A stretch of DNA of 64,000 nucleotides. Origin: Entamoeba invadens IP1. Its lineage: Eukaryota; Evosea; Mastigamoebida; Endamoebidae. Shown piece by piece: positions 38,236 to 50,188 of this stretch. Under the pieces are notes generated by a model, which was not told the origin of the DNA, ran no database searches, and saw only the letters and a list, made by a program, of their open reading frames with translations. The first letter of the stretch is position 1; each line of letters opens with the position of its first letter. The position numbers and the translations under genes were made by a program. The DNA is taken from NCBI RefSeq assembly GCF_000330505.1, contig NW_004440426.1:530950-594949 (forward strand). Direction: 5' to 3'.

Positions 38236-39645
38236 TATGGTTTTTAGTTGTAGATTTCTTCATTAATCCGATTTACGAATTCTTCACGACATTGAACAAT
38301 TGCAGATGGTTCTGAATGGTTCTAATTATCTTTTTTTTTCATATACGGAAAAATGTTTGTGTCATATTAAATTACCCTCTTTGTTTTTCTTTGTGGTCTT
38401 TTCGTTGGTGTTTTTCTATGTATGTTAGTCACTTTTAACGCATTAGTATGGGAGAGTCGGGTTCCGTTACCAAAACTAGTAAAGAAGATTCAATTTTGCT
38501 TGTTAGTTTTAAATTGGGTTAAAATTCATAGATATTTATATTTTGGACTACAGAGAAAAGGCCCTTGAAATTTCAGCGAGGGCAAATCTTGAATATATAG
38601 TTTATATATAATATTAAATATTATTTGAATATAGGTTATGGTATGAAAAACGAAAGGAAAGTTCAAAGAAAAAGTTGTAAATTTTTTTTGCAGCTATTTT
38701 TATTTCGTTTTTTTTCGTTTTGAGAAAAAAAAATATATGAACTTGTTTACATTGCTAATGGTTAAATTGAAAAAATAATTGGAATAATAATTAATTATGT
38801 ATTGGTACTAAAAATAATATATTAATGGTTTATTTCCAAAATGGGTGTGTTAAAGTCTTGTTGGTTTTTCACAGTTCTTTAATTTGTAATCGATCGGGAA
38901 GCAATTGAAATAGTGTCACATTTTTAATAAATGAAATCAATGCTATGTCACCAAAAATTCATATTAAAATAATTTCACAAAAATGAAAATGAAAAAATGA
39001 TAATATCGTTTAACCCATTATTTTAAGTAAAAAATCATTAAATAATCTAATCTAATGAAATTATGGTTAAGAAAAAAAGTTATTATAATTCAACTTTTTA
39101 TCTTTTTGATCGATAAAAGATAAAAGTGTTTTGATTTCTATAATTACTACAACATAAAAAAGAAAAAGTAGAATTATAAATTATTAAAAATATTGTTAAT
39201 AAAAATTTGAATTTAAGTTTGTTTAACAATAATTATTATTAACTTATGTTTTATAAAAAAAAATTGTTTCATTCATGTATTGATGTTATTCCAAATAATG
39301 TTATACAAAAAATTACTTATTTATTAATGTTTTACATTTAAATGATTTTTTTCTAATTACAAAAACAAAAAGTGTACAAAAATAAAATAAATATTGAAAT
39401 TTTAATTATAACAATATAATAATAATAATTAAACAAAAAATAAATTATAAAAAGTGTTTTTTTCAAAACAACACACAAATATTCATGTTACAAAAGTATC
39501 AACTATAATTATCATATTAAAATAAAGTTGAAAGGAAAGATATAGTAAAATAATATTAATTTATATTAAAAAAGTGTATTTTTACTTTATAACTTAAAAT
39601 AATAACAAGGAAATACAACAAAACTTCTTTTTTAGTCATCATCTC
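38236..39645. other. AT-rich divergent intergenic region, 1.4 kb
   Basis: Lies between the divergent pseudokinase and transmembrane kinase genes. It holds both promoters. No ORF, inverted-repeat element or RNA gene was recognised. Confidence 0.45.
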
Positions 39646-42600
39646 ATGAAAAAGAAACCCGTCTTTTTCTTTCTTATTCTAATCATATTATGTTCGATGG
39701 CGACAACATGTTGGATAGAGTCAGACAATATAATAGATTATCACACAGATGACAGAATTGATCCAGTTTACTGTAACAAGGGGTATGGGTGGAAAGTTGC
39801 GTATCAAACTACACAAGACCTGTTCACGTTTTATGGCGACTGTTGTCGAAATGAAAAGGATTATTATATTGTTTCTCACAACAACAATTTCATTGATAAA
39901 TTGGTTGAGTGGAAAACAAGCACCACGATGATGAGGAAATTGATAATCAACGTGTTGTACCCATCCGTGAAATGGACGTTCAATTATGCTTTTGTCCCCT
40001 CTTCGTTTCTGTTAGAAATCAATTCAACGAGAGAGAGTGTTGGGAGTACTAAAGAAATAGAGTTCATTATATCGAGTTACAGTGTATACACGGCGATCTC
40101 AGGGAATGACTCCATCGCTTTAACTCACAAGTATAACACCTATTTACAACGCCCATTTGTATTAATAGAAAGTTTAAGTGGGAAACAACAAGTCAAAGAC
40201 ATTTCAGAGTACAATGAAGGGAGCTCTGAAATCATATATGTGTTCACTGGAATAGGAATAGACTCTGTAAGTATCAAATCGGAGAAATACGATCTATTCA
40301 AAGCGTGTGAATATGACGAAAAAGCACGATATGTGGCACGCTCTAGAAATAGTACAGAGAGTGTCGACTGCTCGTGTATCTTCTCTGGAAATGAAAGGGA
40401 AGTCTCAACGTCGTCTAATTTTGTGTTTCCGGACTGTAAAGTATATAACAGGATGTTTGACTTGACGGTCCTCGAAACGCAGAACATCATTGTTTTTGAC
40501 GACCCAAATTTGTACTCTTGGAAGAGTCTAGTCTTGAACACGAAATCTTGCGTCGAAGCAAATGTGACGTTTTCTGGTCATTTTTTGATCATTTTTTTAG
40601 AGCAAGTGGTCATTCAAAATCGTTCTGTTGTCTTTCAGACAGACGTTTCTTTTGAGTCCCTCTTTTTTTCGAGAAATGCGTGTAAAAACCAAATCAACGT
40701 GTTTTCAAATTTGCTAGCAAATGAAATTGTATGTGACAACTGTAGTGAAAGAGTACTCTTCTTGTCAAAGAATGAAGTAGCGAATACTACACGAGGAATT
40801 AAAAAGTTATGTGACACTGGAGTTGGGTTCAGATATGGAACATTGGACTCTTTAATCACATGTAGTTGCCGATTTAACATCAGTGAATATATAGAAAACG
40901 ATTGTGAGTATATTAGTGGGTTTGATAGTAACAAAATCGACTTGATTGTATACACCAACAGTAATTATAACACTCAGAAATGTGTGTATTTCAACTCATT
41001 GACTGTCCAACCAAATGTTCTTGTGTCGTCGCAAATACGAGCTCGCGTCTGCGACTTTTACACATCAGTTTCCTTTTTAAAGGAAATTACTTGTGACATC
41101 ATGACATTTCATTCTGCAATAGTCTCAGTGGTCGACCCCCTTTATTCCACTTCAATCCAAGCCCGCGGGATCACTTCGATATTTGGAATTGTTTATGCGC
41201 AATACGTTGAAGTGTTTGAAGGGAGTATATTTACTTTAAATAGCCAAAAATTATTATTTAATGAAGTGTATGGATATACAAAAGACGCGAGCAACGACTT
41301 GACACTGAACAGTTTAGTCCTTCAAAACGAGTCTTCGTTACAAATTATAGGTACAATGAATGTCCATATTCTCGAATTGAAGATACACCGAAACAATAAA
41401 ATAGCGTCCACTTCACATATTGTGTTTTACAATATCATTTACGACGAAAGGAACTCACCGTTTTCACTTGAATGTAACAACGCGGAGTTTATGAAAGGAG
41501 AGGTGTACTTGTCTCGAGTCATTGTAGAACAAAAGGGAATATTAATACACGAAGACGTCAGTGTGTTTTCAATGGAAGAGTGTTACACAACACTTCACGA
41601 CGCTGTACTATTAAACATCGAAAGAGGGTCTTCATCTTTAACGATCAAACAATTGCCACGTCTGATCGACACCGACGTACTGTTTTTGGCCAAGACAAAT
41701 GTCAGAAAGATCAATGTCGAAGCTTTTGATGCGCAATTTGTGTGCGACAGACAACTTATTGTCATTGGAAACGTCACAGAGACTTTGGAAACGTGCACCA
41801 AATTTGGAGTCTCTGAAAAGACGTGCGTCTACATTGGGAATTCCGTTTATTACGACTTAAACAACGAAACCGACTATTCATGTCCCGGTGGGGTTTCTAC
41901 AAGTGTAGTAAGAGAATTGGTGATACGCTCGGACACGTACACAATGTCACTTGATGAGGATTACACCAAAATTTCCGTTCCCGTCGACTGTAATATCAAT
42001 ATCACAGACAAAGAAATAATACTGTCCATTGGCGAGAACCTTCAACGACTTGTATTGTTGGGGAACAATACAATCCTCCAATTGACACAAGAAAGGTTTC
42101 ATGAGTACACTGTCGTCAATGACATGACCGAGTCGTATATACTTGTTGGGGAAGACCAAGGCTTTGGCGATGGATTTGAAAGCACATTTGAAACGAGTAA
42201 ATACTACTACAGTGCACTAAAAAACGAGTTTAATGTCACACGGACTGGGAAATACCAAGGAGTAGTTTCAATGGGTGATTCTGTTTACGCTATTGGATGT
42301 CGCTTTTATATCAACGGAACGTGTTTAGAAGTCGAAGAACAAACGAAGTGTGTGAATTATAATATTGACGGAAGTTGTCAATCATGCGATGTCGGGTTTT
42401 TCAAGACTGCAAATGGGTGTGTCCAATGTGAAGAGTTGTGTGAACGGTGTATTGATAACTCGAGTTGTGCGATATGTACATCAAATCATATCGTTGGGGT
42501 GGTGAATGAACAAACTGTTTGTGAGGTTCAAGATATGAATTGTCAATACAGTTGGAGTAATCGCTGTCTGAAGTGTGAACCCACCACCTTTTTTAATGGT

Positions 42601-45245
42601 GAGTTTTGTGATATGTGTATTGAGCACTGTCTTTTGTGCACCGACAAATCGTCGTGTTTGATATGTGATGTAAGTTTGGGGTATTCGATGATAGGAGGAG
42701 TGTGTGTGTATCAAAAGCATAGTCTTTTTGTTGTGAACAACGGAACAGTTGAATGTGAAAATGGGTATTATCTTCGAGACAAAACGTGTGAACCGTGCGA
42801 TGAAGGTTGTCGTGTGTGTTATTTGTCATTGGTTGGGCAGATGAGTGAGTGCGACATCTGTTTTGAGGGGTATTCCATAACAACTGATAACAAGTGCAAG
42901 CGAAGTGATGGAAGTTTAGACTTAAACAATTCGCGATGTGTGAATACTACGCTCTATTTTAACGGTAAGTTGTGTGTGACATGTGAAGAACATTGTTTTG
43001 TATGTACTGATGATGGTATTTGTGCATTATGCCAAGACGGGTATTATCTCTATTATTCAGACAAAAGCACAAGAGTCACTTGTAAACCAACACCGCAACC
43101 GCATTGTGCATTTTCTGTTAAAAGTCGATGTATAACATGTGAGAGTGGGTACTACGTTTCGTTTGGGATATGTGTAAGTTTGATTTTCTTTCAATTGATA
43201 ACGAATTAATTAAGAACTGATTGTAAGAGTGTAGTGTTGCCTGTAGTGAATGTATTGACTCATCAATTCGTTGTTTAAAATGTGGTCCGGAGTACAGTTT
43301 TAACAACGGCGACTGTGTTTCGCTGTCTGTGATCTTTGAAGAATGCACTGGGTATTACGCCCAAGTTGGTCCAAACACGTTATGTTCGTCGTGTTCGATA
43401 TATTACTACTTAGATAATGGCGTGTGTACACGGTGCACTCCATCGTGTCGGGTATGTGAAGGAGTGTCTCATTGTGTGACGTGCAACGAGTTCAATTTTG
43501 TGAACGAAACAGGGGAGTGTGAGGCTCGAAGTGATTTAACGAATTGTTTTAAAACGGACATAGAAGGGTGTCAAGAGTGTTCTAAAGGGTATTATCTCTT
43601 AGGCAAACGGTGTCAATATTGTGATGTTTTAGACAATCATTGTCAAGTATGTAACGTGTCTTCTGGTCGATGTGAGCGATGTGAGACACATGGCTATGTC
43701 TTATCTGACACTCACGATTGTACTAAAGTGTCACAATGTATACAAACGGATGGTGTGACATGTTTGAAATGTTCAACGATGTTCTCTGTGAGTGCCGATG
43801 GTAAAGACTGTGAGTTACAAGTGACGTGGATTCTATTAATAGTGTTTTCGATACTCATCACGTTACTTGGGATCTTTGCAGTAACAACCATATTTGTATT
43901 GATCAACAAAGAGAAGAAGGGAGGGGAATACCAAGTTCTTCTTGAAAAGTTTGATGAGAAAGAAATACGAAGGAAGTGGCATCGCCTGTCCTCTGACAAG
44001 AAGTTTTATATCAACACGAAGATGATAGAAGTGATGAATGAAAGCGAATGTATTCCCGTCGACGAAGATAGTCATTTTGAATTTGTTATTGCGAATGGGT
44101 ACGCTAAACTCGTTAAAATCGACATTTTTAGCATCAAGAAAAAGATGGAGAAGTACTCGATCACATACACCCCATCGACGTTTCTTCTTGACGGAAAAAA
44201 GTCGATCAAGATCAATGTGAAGGTTCACCCCTATTGTAGCACAACCATCGAGGATTCCATTAACATTGTCACCTTTGAAATATATAACTCGAAACAAAAC
44301 GTCTTCAAAGTCCCTTTATACATTCAGACACAAAAGACAAGTAAAATCGACCCGGACGATATTGTGGAAGAGTCACTCTTGGGATGTGGAGCGTTTGGGG
44401 TTGTCATGAAAGGTCGATATAAAAACAATTCCGTTGCGATTAAGAAGATCAGAGACATCTTTGTGTTGAAAGAGAACAACGAATTGGCAAAACACATTGA
44501 AGAGTTTGGACAGGAGCTCAAAATCTTGGAAAACTTGAGACATCCGAATATCGTTCATTATTATGGAGGAGTGACTCTATTTGAGAAGTGGTCGATTGTC
44601 CTTGAATTGGCTCCGTTAGGAAGTCTCCGAACGTTCATTGAAAAGAAGAAGAAAGAGTTGAACGAGAAGATGAAACTAAAGATCATGTATGATGCGGCAA
44701 AAGGGATTGAGTACTTACACATGAATAACACGTTGCATAGAGACATCAAACCAGACAACATCTTGATCTTTTCTGAGGAGGAGAATGAAATAGTCAATGC
44801 TAAACTCACTGATTTTGGGTCGGCAAGAGCTATATCACTCTATAAAACAGCACTCACGCTGACTAAACAAATCGGAACGTTGGCATTTATGGCGCCGGAA
44901 GTCTATTTGGGTGAGAAGTATGGAATGGAGGCCGATGTCTATTCATTTGGAATGACTCTGTGTTACATAATCAAGTGGAACGACCCATTTGATGGGATGA
45001 ATTTTGTGGGGATCCCGAAATTTGTCGCAGACGGCGGAAGACCTCAATTAAGCGGGTGCATTGACATGGACGTGGTGTGCTTAATTAATATGTGCTGGGA
45101 ACAAGAACGAAAAAATCGACCTCGTTTGTTTTTAACTATATTTTATTATAATTGATACTATTGGTAATAATGAGAAATGACTTACATGGTAGTGATTTCA
45201 GATGTCGTTAGTTCGTTACAATCAATTTTGTATAACAATCACTAA
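39646..45245 (+). CDS. Cys-rich transmembrane TKL kinase (TMK family), three exons
   Basis: Receptor-like kinase of the Entamoeba TMK type. Exons 39646-43173, 43230-45123 and 45193-45245 join in frame to about 1824 aa. Intron 1 (56 nt) uses GTAAGT/AAGAG; its acceptor is less certain. Intron 2 (69 nt) uses GTTTGTT/GGTAG and adds a last exon ending ISDVVSSLQSIL, the expected kinase C-terminal helix. A signal peptide occupies residues 1-23. A large extracellular region is followed by CXXC furin-like repeats at about 880-1370, then one membrane helix (TWILLIVFSILITLLGIFAV). A beta-rich module precedes an intact kinase domain: GCGAFG, VAIKK, HRDIKPDN, DFGSA, MAPE. The ligand is unknown; cytosolic Ser/Thr signalling is expected. 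Confidence 0.88.
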
Positions 45246-45814
45246 TTATTATTATTTTATTAATATTTTATAGTTTACTTCTCATATTATAAATATATTA
45301 ATAAGTGTCAATATAAGAACTATAATTCAAAATATTGTCAATTGGAGTTATAGTTCTTATTATTATAAGAATTATTATTATATCTCATCACTAATAATAA
45401 TTACTGTATTATTATAATTAATAAAATAATACAATATTTTTAACAAAAAAAAATGTATTATGTTATAATAAAAAATGGTACAGTAATATCATAATTACTA
45501 ATTTCAATTAAAAAAATGAAAAAACAGAAGAAGTTTTTTCAAAATTGTAAAAATTTCAAACGAATAAAAAACTATTTGAAAAACTTTTTAAATAACTAAT
45601 TACATCTTTTTATTGCTAAGAAACGGGAAAATTGTTTGTTTATTTATTGAAAAAGAATAGAATTGAACTTGTTTAAAAAAAGTTATAATAAATAATTGAT
45701 TTATTATAAATTATAGTAACGACATTCCAAAGTATTTATTGTGTATGTATTGAAGAAAAGTAAAAAGAAAAGAAAAAAGAAAAATCGAAATTATAAATTC
45801 CAGATTAACTTTTC
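45246..45814. other. AT-rich intergenic region with a hairpin
   Basis: Between the kinase and Rab genes. ATAAGAACTATAA at 45313-45325 is matched by its reverse complement at 45348-45360, a 13-bp stem with a 22-base loop. It lies about 70 bases beyond the kinase stop and could affect the 3' end, though A/T-rich palindromes are common here. Nothing else was seen. Confidence 0.5.
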
Positions 45815-46566
45815 ATGAAAGGGAGTGCTCAGATGCTCAAAATCATTCTCATTGGATCTTCTGGTGTTGGGAAGACTTCGATCATCCAAAGATTTGTTAC
45901 GAACAAGTTTGACCCGATCTACAAGTCTACCATTGGGTGTGACTTTCTTGGTTTGAGATTTGTTTTCGTTGAATGTTCTTCAAATATTTTATACAATATT
46001 ATAATTATAATTATAAGTATACTATATTAATTGAAAATAATAAACAGCGAAAACGGTGAATGTAGATGGAAGGGATTATTCTTTACAAATTGTTTGTTTA
46101 TTTCTACTTCAGTTCAGTGCTTTAAACAATAAAATGAAATGTTAAGAGGTAGTGGGATACTGCAGGACATGAACGTTTTAGTAGTATAGTGAATTCATTT
46201 TATCGTGGAAGTGATGGTGCAATAGTGGTATTTGATGTCACAAGTCCACCTTCATTCACTGACATTTCTGGATGGATTGGGGAGTTTGAGAAAGGTGTGA
46301 ATTCAAAAGAGGTGCCTATAGTAATAGCCGCAAATAAAGTTGATGTAGACTCGCGGATGGTATCTGAAGAAACTGGAAGACAATGGGCTGTTGGGAGAGG
46401 GTATACTTATGTCGAGACAAGTGCTGCGACTTCTAATGGAGTTTCTGATCTCTTTGTGGAAATGGTCAAAGCAATTTCAGCGTATAAAAAAGGTGGTAAC
46501 GATGAAGGACTGGAACCAATCCCAATAGGAAATGTACAAAATAAAGAAGACGGAGGATGCTGCTAG
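45815..46566 (+). CDS. Rab-family small GTPase, three exons
   Basis: Vesicle-traffic GTPase of about 197 aa. Exons 45815-45950, 46048-46091 and 46153-46566 join in frame; introns of 97 and 61 nt have GTTTGAG/ACAG and GTTTGTT/GTAG borders. Splicing restores an uninterrupted Rab sequence: P-loop GSSGVGKTS, switch I STIGCDF followed by AKTVNVDG, switch II WDTAGHERF, NKVD for guanine specificity and ETSAA. The C-terminus ends GGCC, a double-geranylgeranylation signal anchoring it to membranes. The middle exon is only 44 nt. The subfamily cannot be assigned from sequence alone; Entamoeba has a very large Rab family. A second in-frame ATG six codons in is a possible start. Confidence 0.9.
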
Positions 46567-46893
46567 ACTTATTGTATTGTACTCTTCTTTTCTTTTTGTA
46601 TTATTATATAATACTATATCATTATAGTATATTTCTATACTATAATTCTATTATAAATAAACCATTCTTTTTATCTTTCAATCATCCAAAGAAAAAAACT
46701 GTTCCGTCTTATTTAACTCCAAATTTGTTTATGAAATGAACAAATTGTTTATTTAAATTGTTTATTAAAATTTGTTAATTAAAAATACTTAGAAAATATC
46801 ATATTTGAGTTTTTTGTTCAATAAACTACAAATTATAATTAATTTACTATAATAATATAGTTTAAAACAGAAAAAAAGAGGACTAAATAAGAT
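46567..46893. other. AT-rich intergenic region
   Basis: About 330 bases downstream of the Rab gene and upstream of exportin-T. The A/T-rich frame at 46557-46739 lacks protein-like composition and is not called. Confidence 0.45.
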
Positions 46894-49725
46894 ATGGCTG
46901 AGGCTTTTATTGAGGCGGTTGTAGCTTACACTAACGCGCAGACCCGGAGGAATGCAGAGGCGTATTTGATTCAGTTTGAGCAGAATCCTGCGTCATTTAA
47001 CATAGCGACACAAATTCTTCAAATTCCGTCGAGTCAACTGAAACCGGAGAGTGTTCAGTTAGTGTATTACTTTGCGTTAAAGGCGATAGAATCGACCACC
47101 AAAAATTATCAATTGTTTAATGACGAACTTCGGTTGGCGACCGCAAAGAATTTATTAAATTGGGCAATTAAACAACAACCAGGAATGGCTCTTAAGAAGG
47201 CGATTCAAACGGGAGTCAATCTCCTCTTAACAAACCCTTCACTCACACCAACTCTATTGGTTCAAGTCATCATTCTTATCATTAGAGGAGTCTCGAACGA
47301 AAATGAGTGTTACCCGACGCTCGTCTTGCTGGATGAAATCAATGAGGCACTTATAGAGAAGTCGAAGGCATTTAGTACCCTGGTACCCCTCTCAAATGCA
47401 GTCGTTTGTTTACTATATATTAATAATATAATTACTATTAATTAATAAGAATGCAAGATGTATAACCGACAGAAGGACGAGTTTCGGAAAGACGGGATTA
47501 GTGTGGTGATCCAATTTCTTTTCCAAGCGATGACGAACCAAAAATACACGAAAGAGGCACTTGTTGTCTTCTCGTCATATATTCCATGGGTGGACATTTC
47601 ATTCAGTACGAATGAGGCATTCATGAGGTGCTTATTTGCATCACTCCAAGTCCCAGCACTCTTTTCCACTGGTGTTAATGTGCTGCAGGCGATAGTTTCG
47701 AAGGGTATGCCAGGGGCTCAGAAGTTTCTATTGTTACAGAAACTCAATATTAATAACAGTATTCCTCACAACATCCCCCCTGCGAGTGATGAGTTTGAAA
47801 AAGTCTGTAATTTGGTGGGTGCGACGCTCTCTGAGATATTAGTTGCCGTAGAAAAGGAGTTTCCAGTAAAACAAATAGTGGCGGGGAAAGTGCAAATCAC
47901 ACAACAACAACTTGTGATGGTCTTCCAATTGATATCGGGAAACTTTGTGTTCTTCTTGGAATTATTTTCGAAAGCAGACTTGAGTACTACAAAGGAATTT
48001 TCTGCTGTTATTGCAAGAATTGTGGGAGACTTCTATGGGCCGTTACTTAATGTACTCATCCCACCACAAGAAGTTGCACAACTCGCGGTTTTAGTGTTTC
48101 AGACTTTGTTTGGGAAGTATCAACAACTCATCAGAAACGCATTTGAGAGTGAGGAATTGACATTAAACGAGTTAACAACGGCACTTGCCAATGTGTATAA
48201 GTGTGCGACTGTTTTAGACTACTCTAAAGAGACGATTAAAAAGTTTTTGGACGACCTTCAGCAATATGGTGCGACGGATAATGAAGGGAGTTCAGTTGTG
48301 TGTCACGCGTACTTCTTGTTACAACTGCCGGACAAGTTATTACAGCAGAAAGAGACACAAGTGTATATGGGGCAACACGTTGGGAAGTACTTTATGAATG
48401 CGGTGCCGAAGTTACTAGTGCGGAGTGAGAGTGTGATACTTTCTTGTGTTATTCGGTATCTATCTTTCATGGACACAAACACTGTGGAGTATATAGTTAA
48501 CAATGCACTTATAGTCTGTATGCAGAACAAACACGTCGAAGCAGTTAAAGACTTAGTCTTTCAATATAAGAAGCTTGGAGGGAATGGGAAAGAAGATTGG
48601 GTCATTAACATAGTGAAGCAATTGTTATTGAACGAAGAGGTACTATACACACAGAAGCAGTTGAGAGAGGAGAGTGATATCTATGAAATACTTGGAGTCT
48701 TAAGTGAGAAGTATATGGAGTGGGTGATCGCAAATGTCTTCCAAGTCACGTTAACCCGGTTGAATGAGACATGTCGAACAAAGTCGGACTTTTGTGGGAA
48801 ATACGTCTATAAGAAACTTGAGAACTTCGTCGAGTTCTTGCGACAAAATCGGAATGTCAATAGAATTGAAGTGCGTGGAGTCTTTGAAGGGTATAAATTA
48901 GTTGTTAAAGGAGTGATGCGTGGGGAGATCTATATCGAGCAATCTTTACTGTTAGACGTGGGGAAAAAGGTGAATGAATTTCTTCAGCAATGGGTGGAGA
49001 GTGTTTCGGAGCAAAGTCTAGAAATCCCATCCCCTCTTGAAATGGTCCAATACTATGGAAGGAATTATGAAGGACAAAAGATGGTAGTCAGTGTCATGAC
49101 ACACATTGCAAACAAACAACAGAAAATGAAACAGCGAATAGTCACTGAGGAATATATCCATGTGTTAAAGATGTATGTGGAAAATATCGGTGACATTGAG
49201 CAACTTGGCGTCGATACTGAATTATACAGAGAGAAGGTCGACGAGTTCTTAATGATTATCAACTTGACCAATTTACCCATTCACGTTGGAGATATGTTGA
49301 ATTATATCAACTGGAGTGGATATATCAAAGGACTCTTTTGCATATTGAAGACATTGAAGAACATGGAAATGGGTAAAATGATATTAAAACATTGTGTGAG
49401 GAGCATTGAGATGTTTGTAGAGAGTAATGGAATTGTTGGGAAGAGTTTTGGAATATTCAATTTTGTGGGTTTATTTGTCGAGTTGGTATATCAAACAAAA
49501 CTATCGAATTACTTCCCTATGGGACAAGCTATAGTAGAGGGACTTAGAGGATTACTTACTTCTACAAAGAAACACCCCGAAATTCTTAATGTCTTGAAAC
49601 TGTTTATTGACAACATCACTGATATTAATAAGAAAAATTGGATTAGTAACTTCTTCGGAAACATTATGACGGTCACTCCTAATGCTCTCTCAGTACCAGT
49701 TATTGTCAACTTATTGAAAAATTAG
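46894..49725 (+). CDS. Exportin-T-like tRNA nuclear export receptor, two exons
   Basis: Karyopherin beta predicted to export tRNA with RanGTP. Exons 46894-47403 and 47458-49725 join in frame across a 54-nt intron (donor GTTTGTTT, acceptor CAAG), giving 925 aa, close to human XPOT (962 aa). The N-terminal ~130 residues fit the importin-beta N-terminal/Xpo1-like helices (ESVQLVYYFALKAIES). The exon-2 start RQKDEFRKDGI, then YIPWVDISFSTNEAFMRCL, matches the most conserved part of the exportin-T/Los1 family, followed by a KGM motif. The ATG at 47458 would otherwise look like a separate start, but the upstream frame is clearly the missing N-terminus. HEAT repeats continue to the end. Confidence 0.83.
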
Positions 49726-50188
49726 ATTTAAGTCATTATTATTTATATTATATCTATTATAATTATATTATATCTATTATAATTATATTATATAATTGTT
49801 AATCGTTATTATATATATATATAATTTATTATAATATTGTTTATAATATAATTATTATAATAATTATTAAAATACAAATTAATAATATTAGTAAATGTAT
49901 AATATTTTTATTTATTAGTAAATAAATATAAAATTACACATTTACTGATATTTTTAATTTGTATTAGAATTCATAGTAAAATCAAGAAAAACAACATATT
50001 GTAAATACCTCAATTTTTAATTAGTAATAATTTATTATGAAACAATTATAATTATTTTATTCAACTTAGAGTAAAAAAAATGAGAAAGAAGATTGGGAAA
50101 AGGAGTAAAGAGAAGCAAATAAATAGCATGAAAAAAGAGCAGGTTTAATGTGTTCATCAAAATAAAAATTGAAACTCGAAATTTGCAA
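49726..50188. repeat. AT-rich intergenic region with a short tandem repeat
   Basis: The first 60 bases after exportin-T hold two direct copies of a 20-base A/T unit (ATTATATCTATTATAATTAT) at about 49746-49785, then further A/T runs. The rest is the promoter side of the helicase gene. Confidence 0.6.

Noticed and set aside
47458..47660. ATG at 47458 as the start of a separate gene
   Set aside because: The upstream frame plus a consensus intron supplies the expected karyopherin N-terminus in frame.
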